NCBI GenBank assembly: GCA_029747015.1
Contig: JAKOGI010000008.1
Coordinates: 1,131,001 to 1,195,000, forward strand
Length of the DNA stretch: 64,000 nucleotides
Source of the DNA: Carnegiea gigantea
Lineage: Eukaryota; Streptophyta; Magnoliopsida; Caryophyllales; Cactaceae
Direction: 5' to 3'
Position numbers and translations under genes: made by a program. Shown here piece after piece: positions 22,080-32,900 of the stretch (the first letter of the stretch is position 1; every line of letters starts with the position of its first letter). The notes beneath the pieces were generated by a model. The model saw only the letters and a program-made list of their open reading frames with translations, was not told the origin of the DNA and ran no database searches.

Positions 22080-22180
22080 TGTAGAAGGCAAAAATTCTAT
22101 GACGAACCAGATGATGCCACATGTAAAAAATGGACCAACCATAAAGTGCCACGTGTCATGTTGATTTTGGTGGACCAGCT
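22080..22180 (+). repeat. 3' LTR, truncated to its first 101 bp
   Basis: Matches 15093-15191 almost exactly up to GTGGACCAGCT, then continues into unrelated AT-rich DNA at 22181. The missing part includes the TATA box and the LTR end, so no right-hand target duplication can be read. Confidence 0.85.
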
Positions 22181-22680
22181 AGCTTACGGATTAATGGGAA
22201 TCATGTATAGCTTACTGATTAATGGGAACCATGTATAGCTTACAGATTAATTGGATCTTAGACAAGTTTTTTCTTTATTCGACTTATTACAATTACATTG
22301 CGTATTTTTTTTTCCCTTGGTGCGATATTTTGCCCGTTCAATAGATTTTATATGTAGGGAGAATGTATTTAACTATTAATTAGAGGGACCTACGACACAA
22401 TTATCTTTATATTTCTAATGTTTTGAATTTGTTCACGCACTTCATTTCTGCTTGTTTTGTTTCCCCCGGCATGTGGCTATTTTATGTTCCTAAATGAAGT
22501 CATGAAGATAAGTAAGTTTATGAAGTTATGTTTATCACATTCTCTTTACCCACTTGGTCCTAACTCTTCCAATCTACAAATTCCACGTGGGCTCTCATCC
22601 TTTCATGTACTTACACCAATGTAATCATTAAATCAAGCAAGTCAAAAATCACATCATAACATCTCCTCACTAATCATGGC

Positions 22681-22959
22681 TTAACCGCAAATCACAACCG
22701 CAAATGTCCTATTCTGCAAGGCTGGGGTGTCTACATCTGCACCGTTAATCTGTAGCCCAAGTAGGTCGGGAGGAAAACTGAAGACAAACGACATTGTCAA
22801 TGTGGGGGAATCCCCAACAAGAAACAGCACGTTCAGATGGGGTATGTCCAGTGCTATGAACACCGCTTCGATCAGCTCTGAGCCCACTGGGCCATGGGGC
22901 CCCCATCCATCTAGTCCTAAATTTGGGGCCATATTAAGTGTCTGGTTTGTCTTCAGCAC
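22681..22959 (-). CDS. Unidentified ORF in a GC-richer patch
   Basis: Open for 92 codons. The translation is balanced and not low-complexity (for example GPHGPVGSELIEAVFIALD, then a hydrophobic stretch, then GLQINGADVD). The complementary strand is also open for 93 codons, so strand is unproven. I recognise no family, and see no flanking exon with matching splice phase. It may be a decayed exon or captured fragment next to the retrotransposon. Confidence 0.2.
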   Translation of the reverse strand: MLKTNQTLNMAPNLGLDGWGPHGPVGSELIEAVFIALDIPHLNVLFLVGDSPTLTMSFVFSFPPDLLGLQINGADVDTPALQNRTFAVVICG

Positions 22960-23095
22960 AGTCGAAGTTTATGCAAAAGGCATAATATTGGAATGTGTAT
23001 TACCATAACAGGTACTTTCTCTTGGAGAAAAGCATATAACCGTTAATTTCTCTGAACTCTATTCCTAACCAAAAACAAATATATTTACTTTTTTA

Positions 23096-23098
<3 letters not shown>

Positions 23099-23129
<31 letters not shown>
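23099..23129. repeat. (TA)n microsatellite
   Basis: Uninterrupted TA dinucleotides, about 15 units. Confidence 0.95.
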
Positions 23130-23131
<2 letters not shown>

Positions 23132-23298
23132 CTCGAACCAGGTGGCGGACCACCTTGCTAATATGGCTATTCACTACCCATCTACTTGTACTATTTTTGA
23201 GTCTCCGCCTAGGGAGATTAGTAATTTGTTAGGCGTGTCCTACCAAAGGCTATCTAAAGTTAAATAAATTCTTTGGAGGAATACCCTCTCTTCTGCAC

Positions 23299-23301
<3 letters not shown>

Positions 23302-23349
<48 letters not shown>
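23302..23349. repeat. (TA)n microsatellite
   Basis: Uninterrupted AT/TA dinucleotides, about 24 units, 170 bp from the previous one. Confidence 0.95.
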
Positions 23350-23353
<4 letters not shown>

Positions 23354-23867
23354 ACACTTATTTTTAGTAAGTGGGAATTCTTGTGTAAGATTTTGACAAG
23401 TTTATTTACATGTGATATATCTTGGAATTATTTTAAATAACAATGTCATACAAGACAATGTGATTGAGATATATCAATATTCTTCTATTTTGGTTGCTTG
23501 CACCATAAATCATAGTCATGCACTCATGAAGATATTCACTCCAATCGCTTTGTAAGTTTCCAAAAGTACATAATTGCATATCTTGATGCAGAGAATGAAT
23601 CAAATCCATGTTGGCCAATATTCTTTGTCTTCATACAAATGTTGTCAAATCTTATAGTACATTTCCCATCACAAAATAAGGAAAAAACAAATTCTTATAT
23701 GTAGTACATGTATGAGCATGCAAGAGGGTATCATCCTCGTTGCGTGCAGCGGACAACTGTCTAGGGAGTAATTAGATGTCAATATTACTTCTGATAAACC
23801 TTGAATGTCACTCTCCTTGTTAAATGATTTTTATCTGAGTCAATAAGTGAATTCAACTGTTTAATCA

Positions 23868-24105
23868 AGGGGTGTTTGGTAATAGTAACTGTTTGTAATA
23901 ATTATTTGGCTCCAAATAGATTTTTTTTGGGGAAAAAGCTATTCTCATTAGTTTTTGGTAATAACTTTTTGTAAAAATGATATAATTGTACACAAGTTTG
24001 AAAAAATTACACCATATGTCATTAAAAAGTAATTTATAGATAAGAGCATAAATAAAATTTTATCAACATATTTTTAAGAAATTGCTAATTTTACCAAACA
24101 CTTTT
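23868..24105. mobile_element. Probable MITE with GTGTTTGGTAA ends
   Basis: Left end GGTGTTTGGTAATAG and right end TTACCAAACACTTTTT are inverted matches over at least 11 bp. The 240-bp interior is AT-rich and non-coding. A target duplication is not clear, so I do not name a superfamily. Confidence 0.45.
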
Positions 24106-25790
24106 TCTAAAATTAGTTAATTTCAAAATAGTTAATATAAATGACTAATATTTATTTTTGGGTTGCTTTTATCATAGTCACTCTTAAATGCACTTTTTGC
24201 CACCCCAATTATTGATAAAAATTACGATTAAAGTGTCTATCTTATAATATGATCATAATTTTATGTGATATAATTTTCATTCAATATTAAGCAATATTAG
24301 ACCTATATTATATTCTTAGAAGATGTAAAAATTAGACATGATTCAAATCTGAATTAAAAAGTATTTTTCTCTACTTTACATGAAAATCGAATTGGATTAC
24401 GAGTGGTATCATTTTAAAATATAATAAGCTTCCTTGATCCTTGTTTATTGTTAAAAAAGAAGTGGAAAAAATGGGCAATGATTTCAACATTATTTCATAC
24501 CCATCCAAAGTGCGAAATGACACGTGCAGATGACTTACTAGGATGAATGTTTTTGCATGATTTTCATGGAGGACAGTCATTCCTAGTATTTTCAATGTTA
24601 ATAGCGTAGCCACTGAAAATGCTATATATGTAAAACTTCATCGAATCACTAAATATTAAAAAAGTTGACAGCTATGGCGGGCCAATTTCTCCAATCATTC
24701 AAGGCATCTCTAATATCCAAGTCATGTAAGAAAATTGAGGTTATATTCATCAACAATTTCATAGGAAGAATTCAAGTTTTAAAATTGGTAATCTCAAGTG
24801 CAAGATTTTATCATCGAATACGCGGGATGCTGTCCATTGGGAGTTAGGTTTTAAGTACCGAGAAAGTAACTCAATCTAGGCCAAGAAGTAAGGAAATGAA
24901 ATCAAAGATAAACTAAACTAATAAAAGAAAAAGAGGTGGCTTGAGATTATAATTTGACCAATTGACGAACTAAATAGTCGAGATGAGTCATAACCTATTC
25001 AACCTCTACTAAGAACAAGAGATGATCGATTGCGCTATTGAAGACCACCCAAGCCCCCTCTCAAGGGTCATGAGCTAGTCTGATTAGTCTAACCACCTAT
25101 TTTTACGGGGTTAGTCGAATTAGATTACAAAATTAGCGACCCTTGGACCTAACTAGAATCGAGACGACTTTGATATCCCAAACCCGACTATTTCCTCTCC
25201 CATACTAGTTAATTGACCTCATATCTCGGCATAAATCAATCTTCCAAAAATATAGATGAAAGCTCTCTCAAGCATTTCATCGAACATTTGGCGGACGTGA
25301 GGAAAAATTCTAAATTCTAAACGAGAATTGGGTATGGTCAGGCCTACTACAAGACTAATTAGCCATCAAGAGACTAATCATAATCCAAGCCAACGTCAAC
25401 AAAAACTCAAAAACTCCAAATTAAACCTAAGCTAGCAAATAAGGACATAAATATGAAAAAAGGGGGAGAGAGAAAGAAACTAATCTAATCTAATCTAATC
25501 AAGCAAATTAAACATGGATTAACAATAAAAACTAAACGTTTGACTAAACAAAATCAAACATAAGAATTAAACTAACAAAATCAAAACAAGAATAATATAT
25601 GAAATAGAGAGAGAAAGAGAAGATAAACCTTAGGCTAGCTTGATTGATTGAATGAACTTGAAATCCACCGGCTTGAATCCCAAAATACAATCTAATATCC
25701 TCATCTAATCCTCCTATTGAGGTTTTTATTTGATAAACTAACCTAAAATCTAGTCTAAAAATTGCCAAGAGAACCCCCAAAAAAATTCCC
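24106..25790. other. Spacer, possibly old retroelement DNA
   Basis: No gene recognised. From about 24840 the composition changes to A-rich sense-strand text with repeated words (CTAATCTAATCTAATC near 25490, ACAAAATCAAAC), which looks like part of an LTR-element interior, but I found no paired LTR. Confidence 0.35.
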
Positions 25791-25799
25791 GAGCCAAGC

Positions 25800-25985
25800 T
25801 TTTTATAAGAGACAAGTCGGGCCACGCGTGACAAGCCAGGGCTAGCTGGCCGACGGCCGTTGCACCGGCAACTGCCCTACAGCCTGTCGCTAGGCCGACG
25901 GCTGGCCATCGGCAGCCCCTGGCTGCTGCTGGCTAGGGGTGATGGCCGTGTCGCAATCGACCGACCCGCGTCGCCCATTGTCTTG
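25800..25985. other. Local GC-rich island
   Basis: About 185 bp rich in CGGCC, GGCCGACGGC and TGCTGCTGGC words inside DNA that is otherwise very AT-rich. The short ORF crossing it shows no family resemblance. Such islands are common in LTRs and fragments of Ty3/gypsy elements; no second copy is present in the window. Confidence 0.5.
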
Positions 25986-26269
25986 TTTTCTTCCTTTTTG
26001 ATCTACTTTTGCTCTTTTTTGCGGGAATTGCTCCGTTGTACTTATTACCTACAAAAGTAAATAAAACAAGAAAAAATCCTAAAAATTAAGTCATTATACG
26101 AGCTAAAAATTAGGTGAAAGAGGCACGTAAAATACGATAAATTATTGCCTAACACAATTCAAGGATGAAACACTGACCCCTCTAAATTCTTTTTTTTTTT
26201 TTGAATTTTATGCTTTGTTTATGAACAACATAATGTTATATTCATGAATAACTTGAGATTAAAGGTGCG

Positions 26270-26345
26270 AGTGTCAGTTAGCTCAACTATTAAAGTTTAC
26301 GAGAATTATATATTATCAGACACATGAATTTGAATCCTCTCGATA
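26270..26345 (+). mobile_element. Possible tRNA-derived SINE head
   Basis: A box-A-like TTAGCTCAACTATTAAAG is followed about 40 bp later by a box-B-like ATTTGAATCC. Spacing and order match RNA polymerase III promoters of tRNA-derived SINEs. The sequence is too diverged to be a tRNA gene. Confidence 0.35.
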
Positions 26346-26986
26346 TTGATATTTACGCCCCATAATATTTCACTAAAAAATTAAAAACAACATATGATTA
26401 TGTTAGAATGCCTTAAATCTGACGGCGTACGTGATGTATGGGTGAGGGTTAACTCTAAAACCTAAACCCTATATATGTAATGCGTATCTCTGTATTCTAA
26501 TATCATCGGATGAATAAAACTATCCCTCTCTTCTGCCTGTGGACGTAGCTAACACATTGTTAGTGAACTACATTAAATCTGTGTGTATTTGTCAATTTAT
26601 TCATACTTTCTCGCATCCGTTATAACAGATTAAAATAACAAAGATTTTATTGTGGTGAGGTCCATCATTAATGTGTACGAATTGTATGTTTGGTGCTTAG
26701 GGGCAAAGGTAGAAAAGCATGAATTGCAATCACAACAAACAACAGAAAGAGAAAGACCTAATAATGCAGGTTTAATGGATGCCCATCAATTTTAAGTCAA
26801 CAGCTATTGTGATAAGGGGAAAAGAAGCATGCTTATTACTTATAGTTGGTGGTCATCATAGCTTCGCGCTAGTCCCTAATCATGACCAAAGAACAAAACC
26901 AAGAATCCAAATATCCTTTATTTACTAATTATCAAAGCACAATAAGAAAACATTATTTCCTTAATGAGAAATATTAATCACAAACC

Positions 26987-26989
<3 letters not shown>

Positions 26990-27018
<29 letters not shown>
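26990..27018. repeat. (TA)n microsatellite
   Basis: About 14 TA units followed by TGTAAG. Confidence 0.9.
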
Positions 27019-27021
<3 letters not shown>

Positions 27022-27489
27022 AGATTGCATGTCCTTTTTTTCCCCTTAAATCACTTGTACAACTTATTATATTCTTCTTATATATTTTTTGTAGAGTTTA
27101 ATATTAGATGATTTTGTTCGTGATAAAAATCTATATAAACATATGATTCTTTTTTCTTTTTTGAGGTGATCATGGTTCGTAAGCATTGAACATTGAACAT
27201 TGAACATCTAGGTAGAGCTAAGTCAAATAATATATTCAATGGAAAGTTGAAAAGGGAAGCAGCAAAATTGTAGTGTCATACTCATGAATTCAACCTGCCT
27301 TACAGACTTGTAATTCACATTGTGTAAAGTCTCACCCGAATCCTTGACGAACTGGTTGGGGGGGGGGGGGGGGAAGAGATGTTAGAATAATCGGTCAATC
27401 TTTTGTATATCATGACATCATTATTTGAATCTGATCCTCTCTTTATATTTTTTACAGTCATGATTTCTCAACTTCAAGAAATAGCTTTA

Positions 27490-28191
27490 AGCGCTGTTCT
27501 ATTTCGTATTTTTTAAAATTTAGTTAAGAGCTTATATCTCCTTACAGCTTCTTACATCTCCTTACATCTCCTTATATCTCATAGATTTTCTATAACATTC
27601 ATTTATTTTAGTTATAGGAATATGTATATTTTTTTAATGATACTATCAATATACAAAATTTATAAATATCTTATGAACACAACATTTACATAAACATAAA
27701 AACATAATATAACGACGAAAATTATATTTGAGTTTCAACATGAAATATATATTATTATAGATGACCATACATTTATTTATATTAAAATTATTTACTTAAA
27801 ATAGAAATTTATTTGAAGAGTAGTATTCAGTTTTGTGAAAAAAATTTGTTTTTTTTAATACTTTGCTTATTCGATCAAACTAATGTTTATATAAAAAATC
27901 TTGGACAAAATTTTATTAACTAAATTTATGGGAATTAATATATTTTATTGTTGTATAATTAACTTAATTAACTGTTTATTTTTAACAAGTATATTATTTT
28001 AGTATTATTATTTTTCATTCAAAACGTTCATTGTAAAGCAAATTATACTATACAACTCTTCAATAATTCAACAACTCCTTACAGCTCCTTATAGCTTCTT
28101 ACATCTCCTTACATCTCCTTACAGCTCCTTACAGCTTCTTACATCTCCTTACATATATCTATCTATCTAAAACGCGAAATAGAACATGCTC
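27490..28191. mobile_element. MITE with TTA target duplication and CTCCTTACA subterminal repeats
   Basis: Left end AGCGCTGTTCTATTTCG and right end CGAAATAGAACATGCTC are imperfect inverted repeats of about 17 bp, bounded by TTA on both sides, which suits PIF/Harbinger-type insertion. Inside both ends lie blocks of CTCCTTACATCTCCTTACAGC units in the same orientation (27538-27583 and 28072-28153). No transposase ORF. Confidence 0.55.
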
Positions 28192-28949
28192 TTAATCCCC
28201 ACGCATTCATCTTTGATATATTTTGTTTGATTCGATCTCTTTATTTTGATTTTGACTTGCTACAGTATAGTTCGGTAACTCCCCACCTTTTTCTTATCTT
28301 CCTCTTCTACTATCTTCTGGTTTCAGTAAATTACCGACATGATGGTATAAATGTAGATTCCTTTTGTCAATAACAAGTTCAAGAAATAATTTGTTAAAAA
28401 ATTTTCCATACCCTATCTAAAAATTCACAATTTTTTTGATTTAGATACCATAAAAAAACACGTACTACTAACATTTTTAAAGCTTTAACAGTATGAACAA
28501 TAATATACTTTTCCTTTATTTTTTTGAATATGTTGTTCAAATTAATTACTTATTACAAAACAACAATTTGGAATAAAGATTTCATTTAAAATGATATTAA
28601 TTAAAAGATTTCTCAAGTACTTTTCCGTGTTGTGAAGTTAAAATACGCCATGTATGGAGATGCCTTCATCAGCATGACGCTGCGAGTAAGTAATTCATGC
28701 CATGACTAATAGACTTTAAAGTAGCTTAATTAATTTGATAGGTCACAAACTACGTACTAATGACCACAATTAAGTTCAGCGTTAGATCTAAGGTGTCTGT
28801 TGGTGGAGAGAAAAGCACGCTTAGTAAAGGAGATTTTATGGTTTTTTGTTTTTCTTATTTCATAATATTTTGAGATGGATTATTTAATTTTTTGTCTAAA
28901 AAATGGCGCAAATATTGATAAAAATGAAATTTGCATCTACGATTCTGGC

Positions 28950-29960
28950 TTTGTTTGGCAAACAGGTGTTAGCTGTTTATATTAGCTATTAACCGTTAGC
29001 TGTTTGTATAACAATTGTTTGGTAAAGTTAGCTGTTTCTAAAAAAGATGTTTGGTAAAATTTCATTTATATTCTTATCTCTAATTACTTCTTAATAAAAC
29101 ATATTTTTTATTTATTGTTCAATTTGTTTTTTGAAAGAATTAAATTGGTGTTACAGGTATAAATTAATTTCATTTGTGATCATTAAAAAAAGAAAGAAAA
29201 TTTCATTGATAAGATTTTCTTACTAAATTCTGCATAACTTGTATTGATTGCATATCTTATTTTTTAAATTTGTACTTATGTAACTAATGCCAACGCTTTA
29301 TAACATTATTTTGTTGTGTTTTAAATTTTTGTGCTTTTTAAATTGAAATTGAAATTTATACGAATTTTTAACTACTTTTGTATTCATTAGATTCAATCTA
29401 TACAAAACATGATATCAAATGTTGCTATTTTGTATCAATCCAAAGCTCATTGTCTAGGTAATCGGAAGGGGATTGAATAATCTAAAGTATAAATATCAAA
29501 TGTTCATAAAGGTGCATGGTGAGAGAACTAATAAGTTTGATATAATATACTAGCGAAATTAGAAAATCTATACAAAAAAGTATACTATTTGACTAAAAAA
29601 ATAAAAATAAAAATAATAAAAGAGACGATGCAACTTCAATGGTTTGTTTTTGTCTCAAAAAAATAAAAATAAAGAAAATATATCTACTCTTATTAATCCT
29701 TAAGATCTAACTAGGTTTGAATGCTATTAGTATAAGCTTTCAACGAATACTTTAAAATACTATGTACTCTTTCTCTTTTATTAAAAAAATATTATAAAAA
29801 TATAATTTAATGACATGTAATGCAATTTGTTTAAATTTTTGGATAAATATGTCATTTCTAGGAGAAAATACTTTTGAAAAGGCTAACGAAAATAACATTT
29901 TCATAAAGAACTGTTAGAGACCAAACAACTATTTACCAAACACCCACTTAACTGTTTAAT
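28950..29960. mobile_element. Possible non-autonomous DNA transposon with TTTGG(T/C)AAA ends
   Basis: The left part has several TGTTTGGTAAA and GTTAGCTGTTT words (28950-29060) and the right part has the inverse, ACCAAACAACTATTTACCAAACACCC (29919-29945). The kilobase between is AT-rich without coding signal. Exact ends are not resolved. Confidence 0.3.
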
Positions 29961-32900
29961 TAACTTTGTCAAAATAACTAAAATACTCTCAGATAATTTT
30001 TTTTTCTCCCCAAAAATTATTGTTATTAAACACCCTCTCTAACAACTTGTAGAAACGATCTCACTTGAATTAAATGACGTCCACTTTAGAATGAATAATT
30101 ATTGGCTATATGATAAGGTAAATAAGATAAGATAAATATGCATAAGATAACATGCATAGAAGAGGCTGGAGTTGGAGCAAATGGTTGCTGGCTGATTTGT
30201 CTCAGCCACTCGTCAAATCGTCATAGGCTCAAATCTTGGATGTTTTCATATGTACTTAAAGCTTCGGAGGAATCAAGAACAAATGCATAAGGGATTAATG
30301 TTAACGAGCATAATTAAAGACCCCACACTTCCAAGTTGCGCATTTACAGAGAAATTTCATGTTACAGTCTGAATCATGTGGATTATAGCCCACCCAAATC
30401 AAAAAAGTACAAAAGTTGGAGGACAATGAAAAGAAGGAATAATAAATTATTAAAAAAAGTGAATATTAATTAATTCAATTGATAATTTTTTAAAAAAAGT
30501 AATTAGTTGTCAATCGTCATAAATGTGAAGTTTTTACATCTCATTTACATTAATTTTTACATGTCAATTTATACAAAGAGAAGTGATAGAAAAAATCTTA
30601 TATGAAAGGTTTATCTTTTTTATTAAAAATTACTAGCATTAATTATATTAATAAAAGATATTTTGTATAATTTTGTTACAGAAATTCAGACCGGAATCTC
30701 ATTTACATCAAATCACGTGTCTTGTTTGTGTAAAAGAATAAATAAATCATAAGAAGCATCGTTATGATAATTATTGGAATGATTTATTCTAAACAACTGT
30801 CATTAATTCTTCTTGAATAAATAAGGATTTTTATCACGCAAACAAAAAAAGGAAAGATGGGTAACGATACCAGCAAGTACTTCACACCTGCTAGTATTAT
30901 TTATTTTTGTTTTTAAACCTGCAGCTATTATTATTTTTTAAAATTTGCCTGTTTGATTAACTAATCAAGAACTGTAGTTTTGACCGTGGATTTCATGATG
31001 ACTGACCGGGTTCTCCAATTTGCTGCTTCCAAATCCCGACCTCATTAAACCTCTGGGGCCCTCCATCACAGCTTGATATTTGACCACCTCTCAAATCTAA
31101 TTAACGTGGAATTCTTATGAAGAATCTTTAGCAAGTAACCATCTGAACTTAAATTTAATCAACATGATCAGCACAATTAATAAACATGACCAGCATAATT
31201 TTAATTTATTTATAAGCATGATTAGTAAATATTGCACGCAGTTTGGTGAATCTTCATTTCTTAATTATAAATGCGCCTTGTTAATTCTACGGCATAATTT
31301 ATATATGCATGGTTAAAAATATAATTTTCATGTACAAGGTTGAAGGGACATTACTGACTGCTAGCTCGCTTTAAGCTTTCATCATATTAGGCAATGTTAA
31401 CATTGTCATGGCTACATGCAATGCCATTTGCAATATACAAAAAACCTTTGTTTTTGCACACGACATTCATAACGATTAGCCGAAGAGACGTAATAGTGGT
31501 GTTTTGAATTGAAGATTGTAAGATGAAATCCCACAACTCGTAAGTCTATTAGTGTGAAAATACGCATGATTCAGTTTTAACTACGAAACATTTAGATCAG
31601 AGTGTTTGAGTTTGCCCCATCTCCTCTCCCCTCCCCTCAGCCCCTTACCTATACAATATCTATTAACATAGGAGTCCAATTTAACTGGACATGCTTATCT
31701 TTCATTACAAAGTAATAATTTTACCAATTATCATACTTAGGATAATGGATAGCTAATTATAAAAAAAATTGTAAATTGTGCTACTGTTAATCCATAAACA
31801 AATAAAAGTTGTTTAATATATCTTTTTTCTATCTATAATATCAGATTCATAATTATATTTAAAATAAATAAATATTAAATTACTTAAACTAATCTATATT
31901 AAGTGCTTAAAAGTCTTCCGTAGTGATGCGTGGACGGGGGAGTCTATTCTATAATTTCTATTCCTACCTCCACGCACCCACTATTTATTGATTCCAATCA
32001 GCCCGTAGCTAATTTAGTGATAACGGGGCGGAAAAAGAAGCAAAATGGGACCCGCTCTTGTCGGGAGGCTGCCCGGATGGTCGGCGAAGATAATGACCCG
32101 CCCGGACCACCCTAAGTGAATCAGGAAGGATATCCCCTTCTCTAACCACTATCTTTCTCCTACGCGTGTTAAATTTACATTTGACAAGCTGCTCCTTCAA
32201 TTTAACTTGCTTGATTTTGATGTGTTTTTTTGGGTTGTAAATGAATAGTAAAGTTTAATATATCTCAGCAGAATTTGAATTTAAATCATTAGTAATAATT
32301 GTTAGAGAATTTGTTAGTTTATCTAATTGACACCCACTATTTTAATGTGATTTTTAATATTATTTGATTCTGATTAATTTTAAATTGAGTCATGTTAAAT
32401 TTAATTATGTAAAATTTTTAATTAATTTTTATTTTGATTGCGTAATGTCTGGTACATTCTTTTCAATGAATTCATCTTATAAAATAGAATGATGCTTACA
32501 ATAACTTTATGTTAAGTAGTTTTTATGATAAGTATAGTTTTATTTAAAATCGAACAAAAAATGGATTAGAAAATATTTCTCGTTGTTCGAGTCACGTGTA
32601 CTATCAAGAGTAGATCCTATCTCTTAAATTTTTATATCAATTGGGCATGATTTTAAGGGGCAATGCATGCAACCTAGAGTTGAGAAAGTTTGACCTAACA
32701 TGATAATATAGCACGAACTTGACCCGAAATTACTAAGAGTAACACGAATTGGATCCGAACCAAACCGATTTCGACTCGAAGTCGGCATAATTTGACCGTT
32801 TAGCATGAAAACGCGTTTTTTTTCAATATTGAACAAATTTAAGTTATTTTTTTACACCGATGCGAGATTGATTTGTTCATAAATGAGTCAACCCAATCCG

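Larger units (their letters stand above)
14762..22180 (+). mobile_element. Gag-only non-autonomous LTR retrotransposon (TR-GAG/LARD-like), truncated
   Basis: Order: a 331-bp internal 3' tail, a complete LTR (15093-15909), a primer-binding site, an intact gag, three large tandem arrays, A-rich DNA, the same internal 3' tail again, a polypurine tract, and only the first 101 bp of a second LTR before homology stops at 22180. There is no protease, reverse transcriptase, RNase H or integrase anywhere inside, so mobility would need enzymes in trans. The gag type and the long non-coding 3' part with tandem repeats resemble Ty3/gypsy (Tat-like) derivatives. The two copies of tail plus LTR start (14762-15191 and 21749-22180) differ at only a handful of positions. 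Confidence 0.85.
22181..23867. other. Spacer with two TA microsatellites and one unexplained ORF
   Basis: AT-rich DNA with (TA)n at 23099-23129 and 23302-23349. The only compositional outlier is 22681-22960, GC-richer and open on both strands. No other gene signal. Confidence 0.5.
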
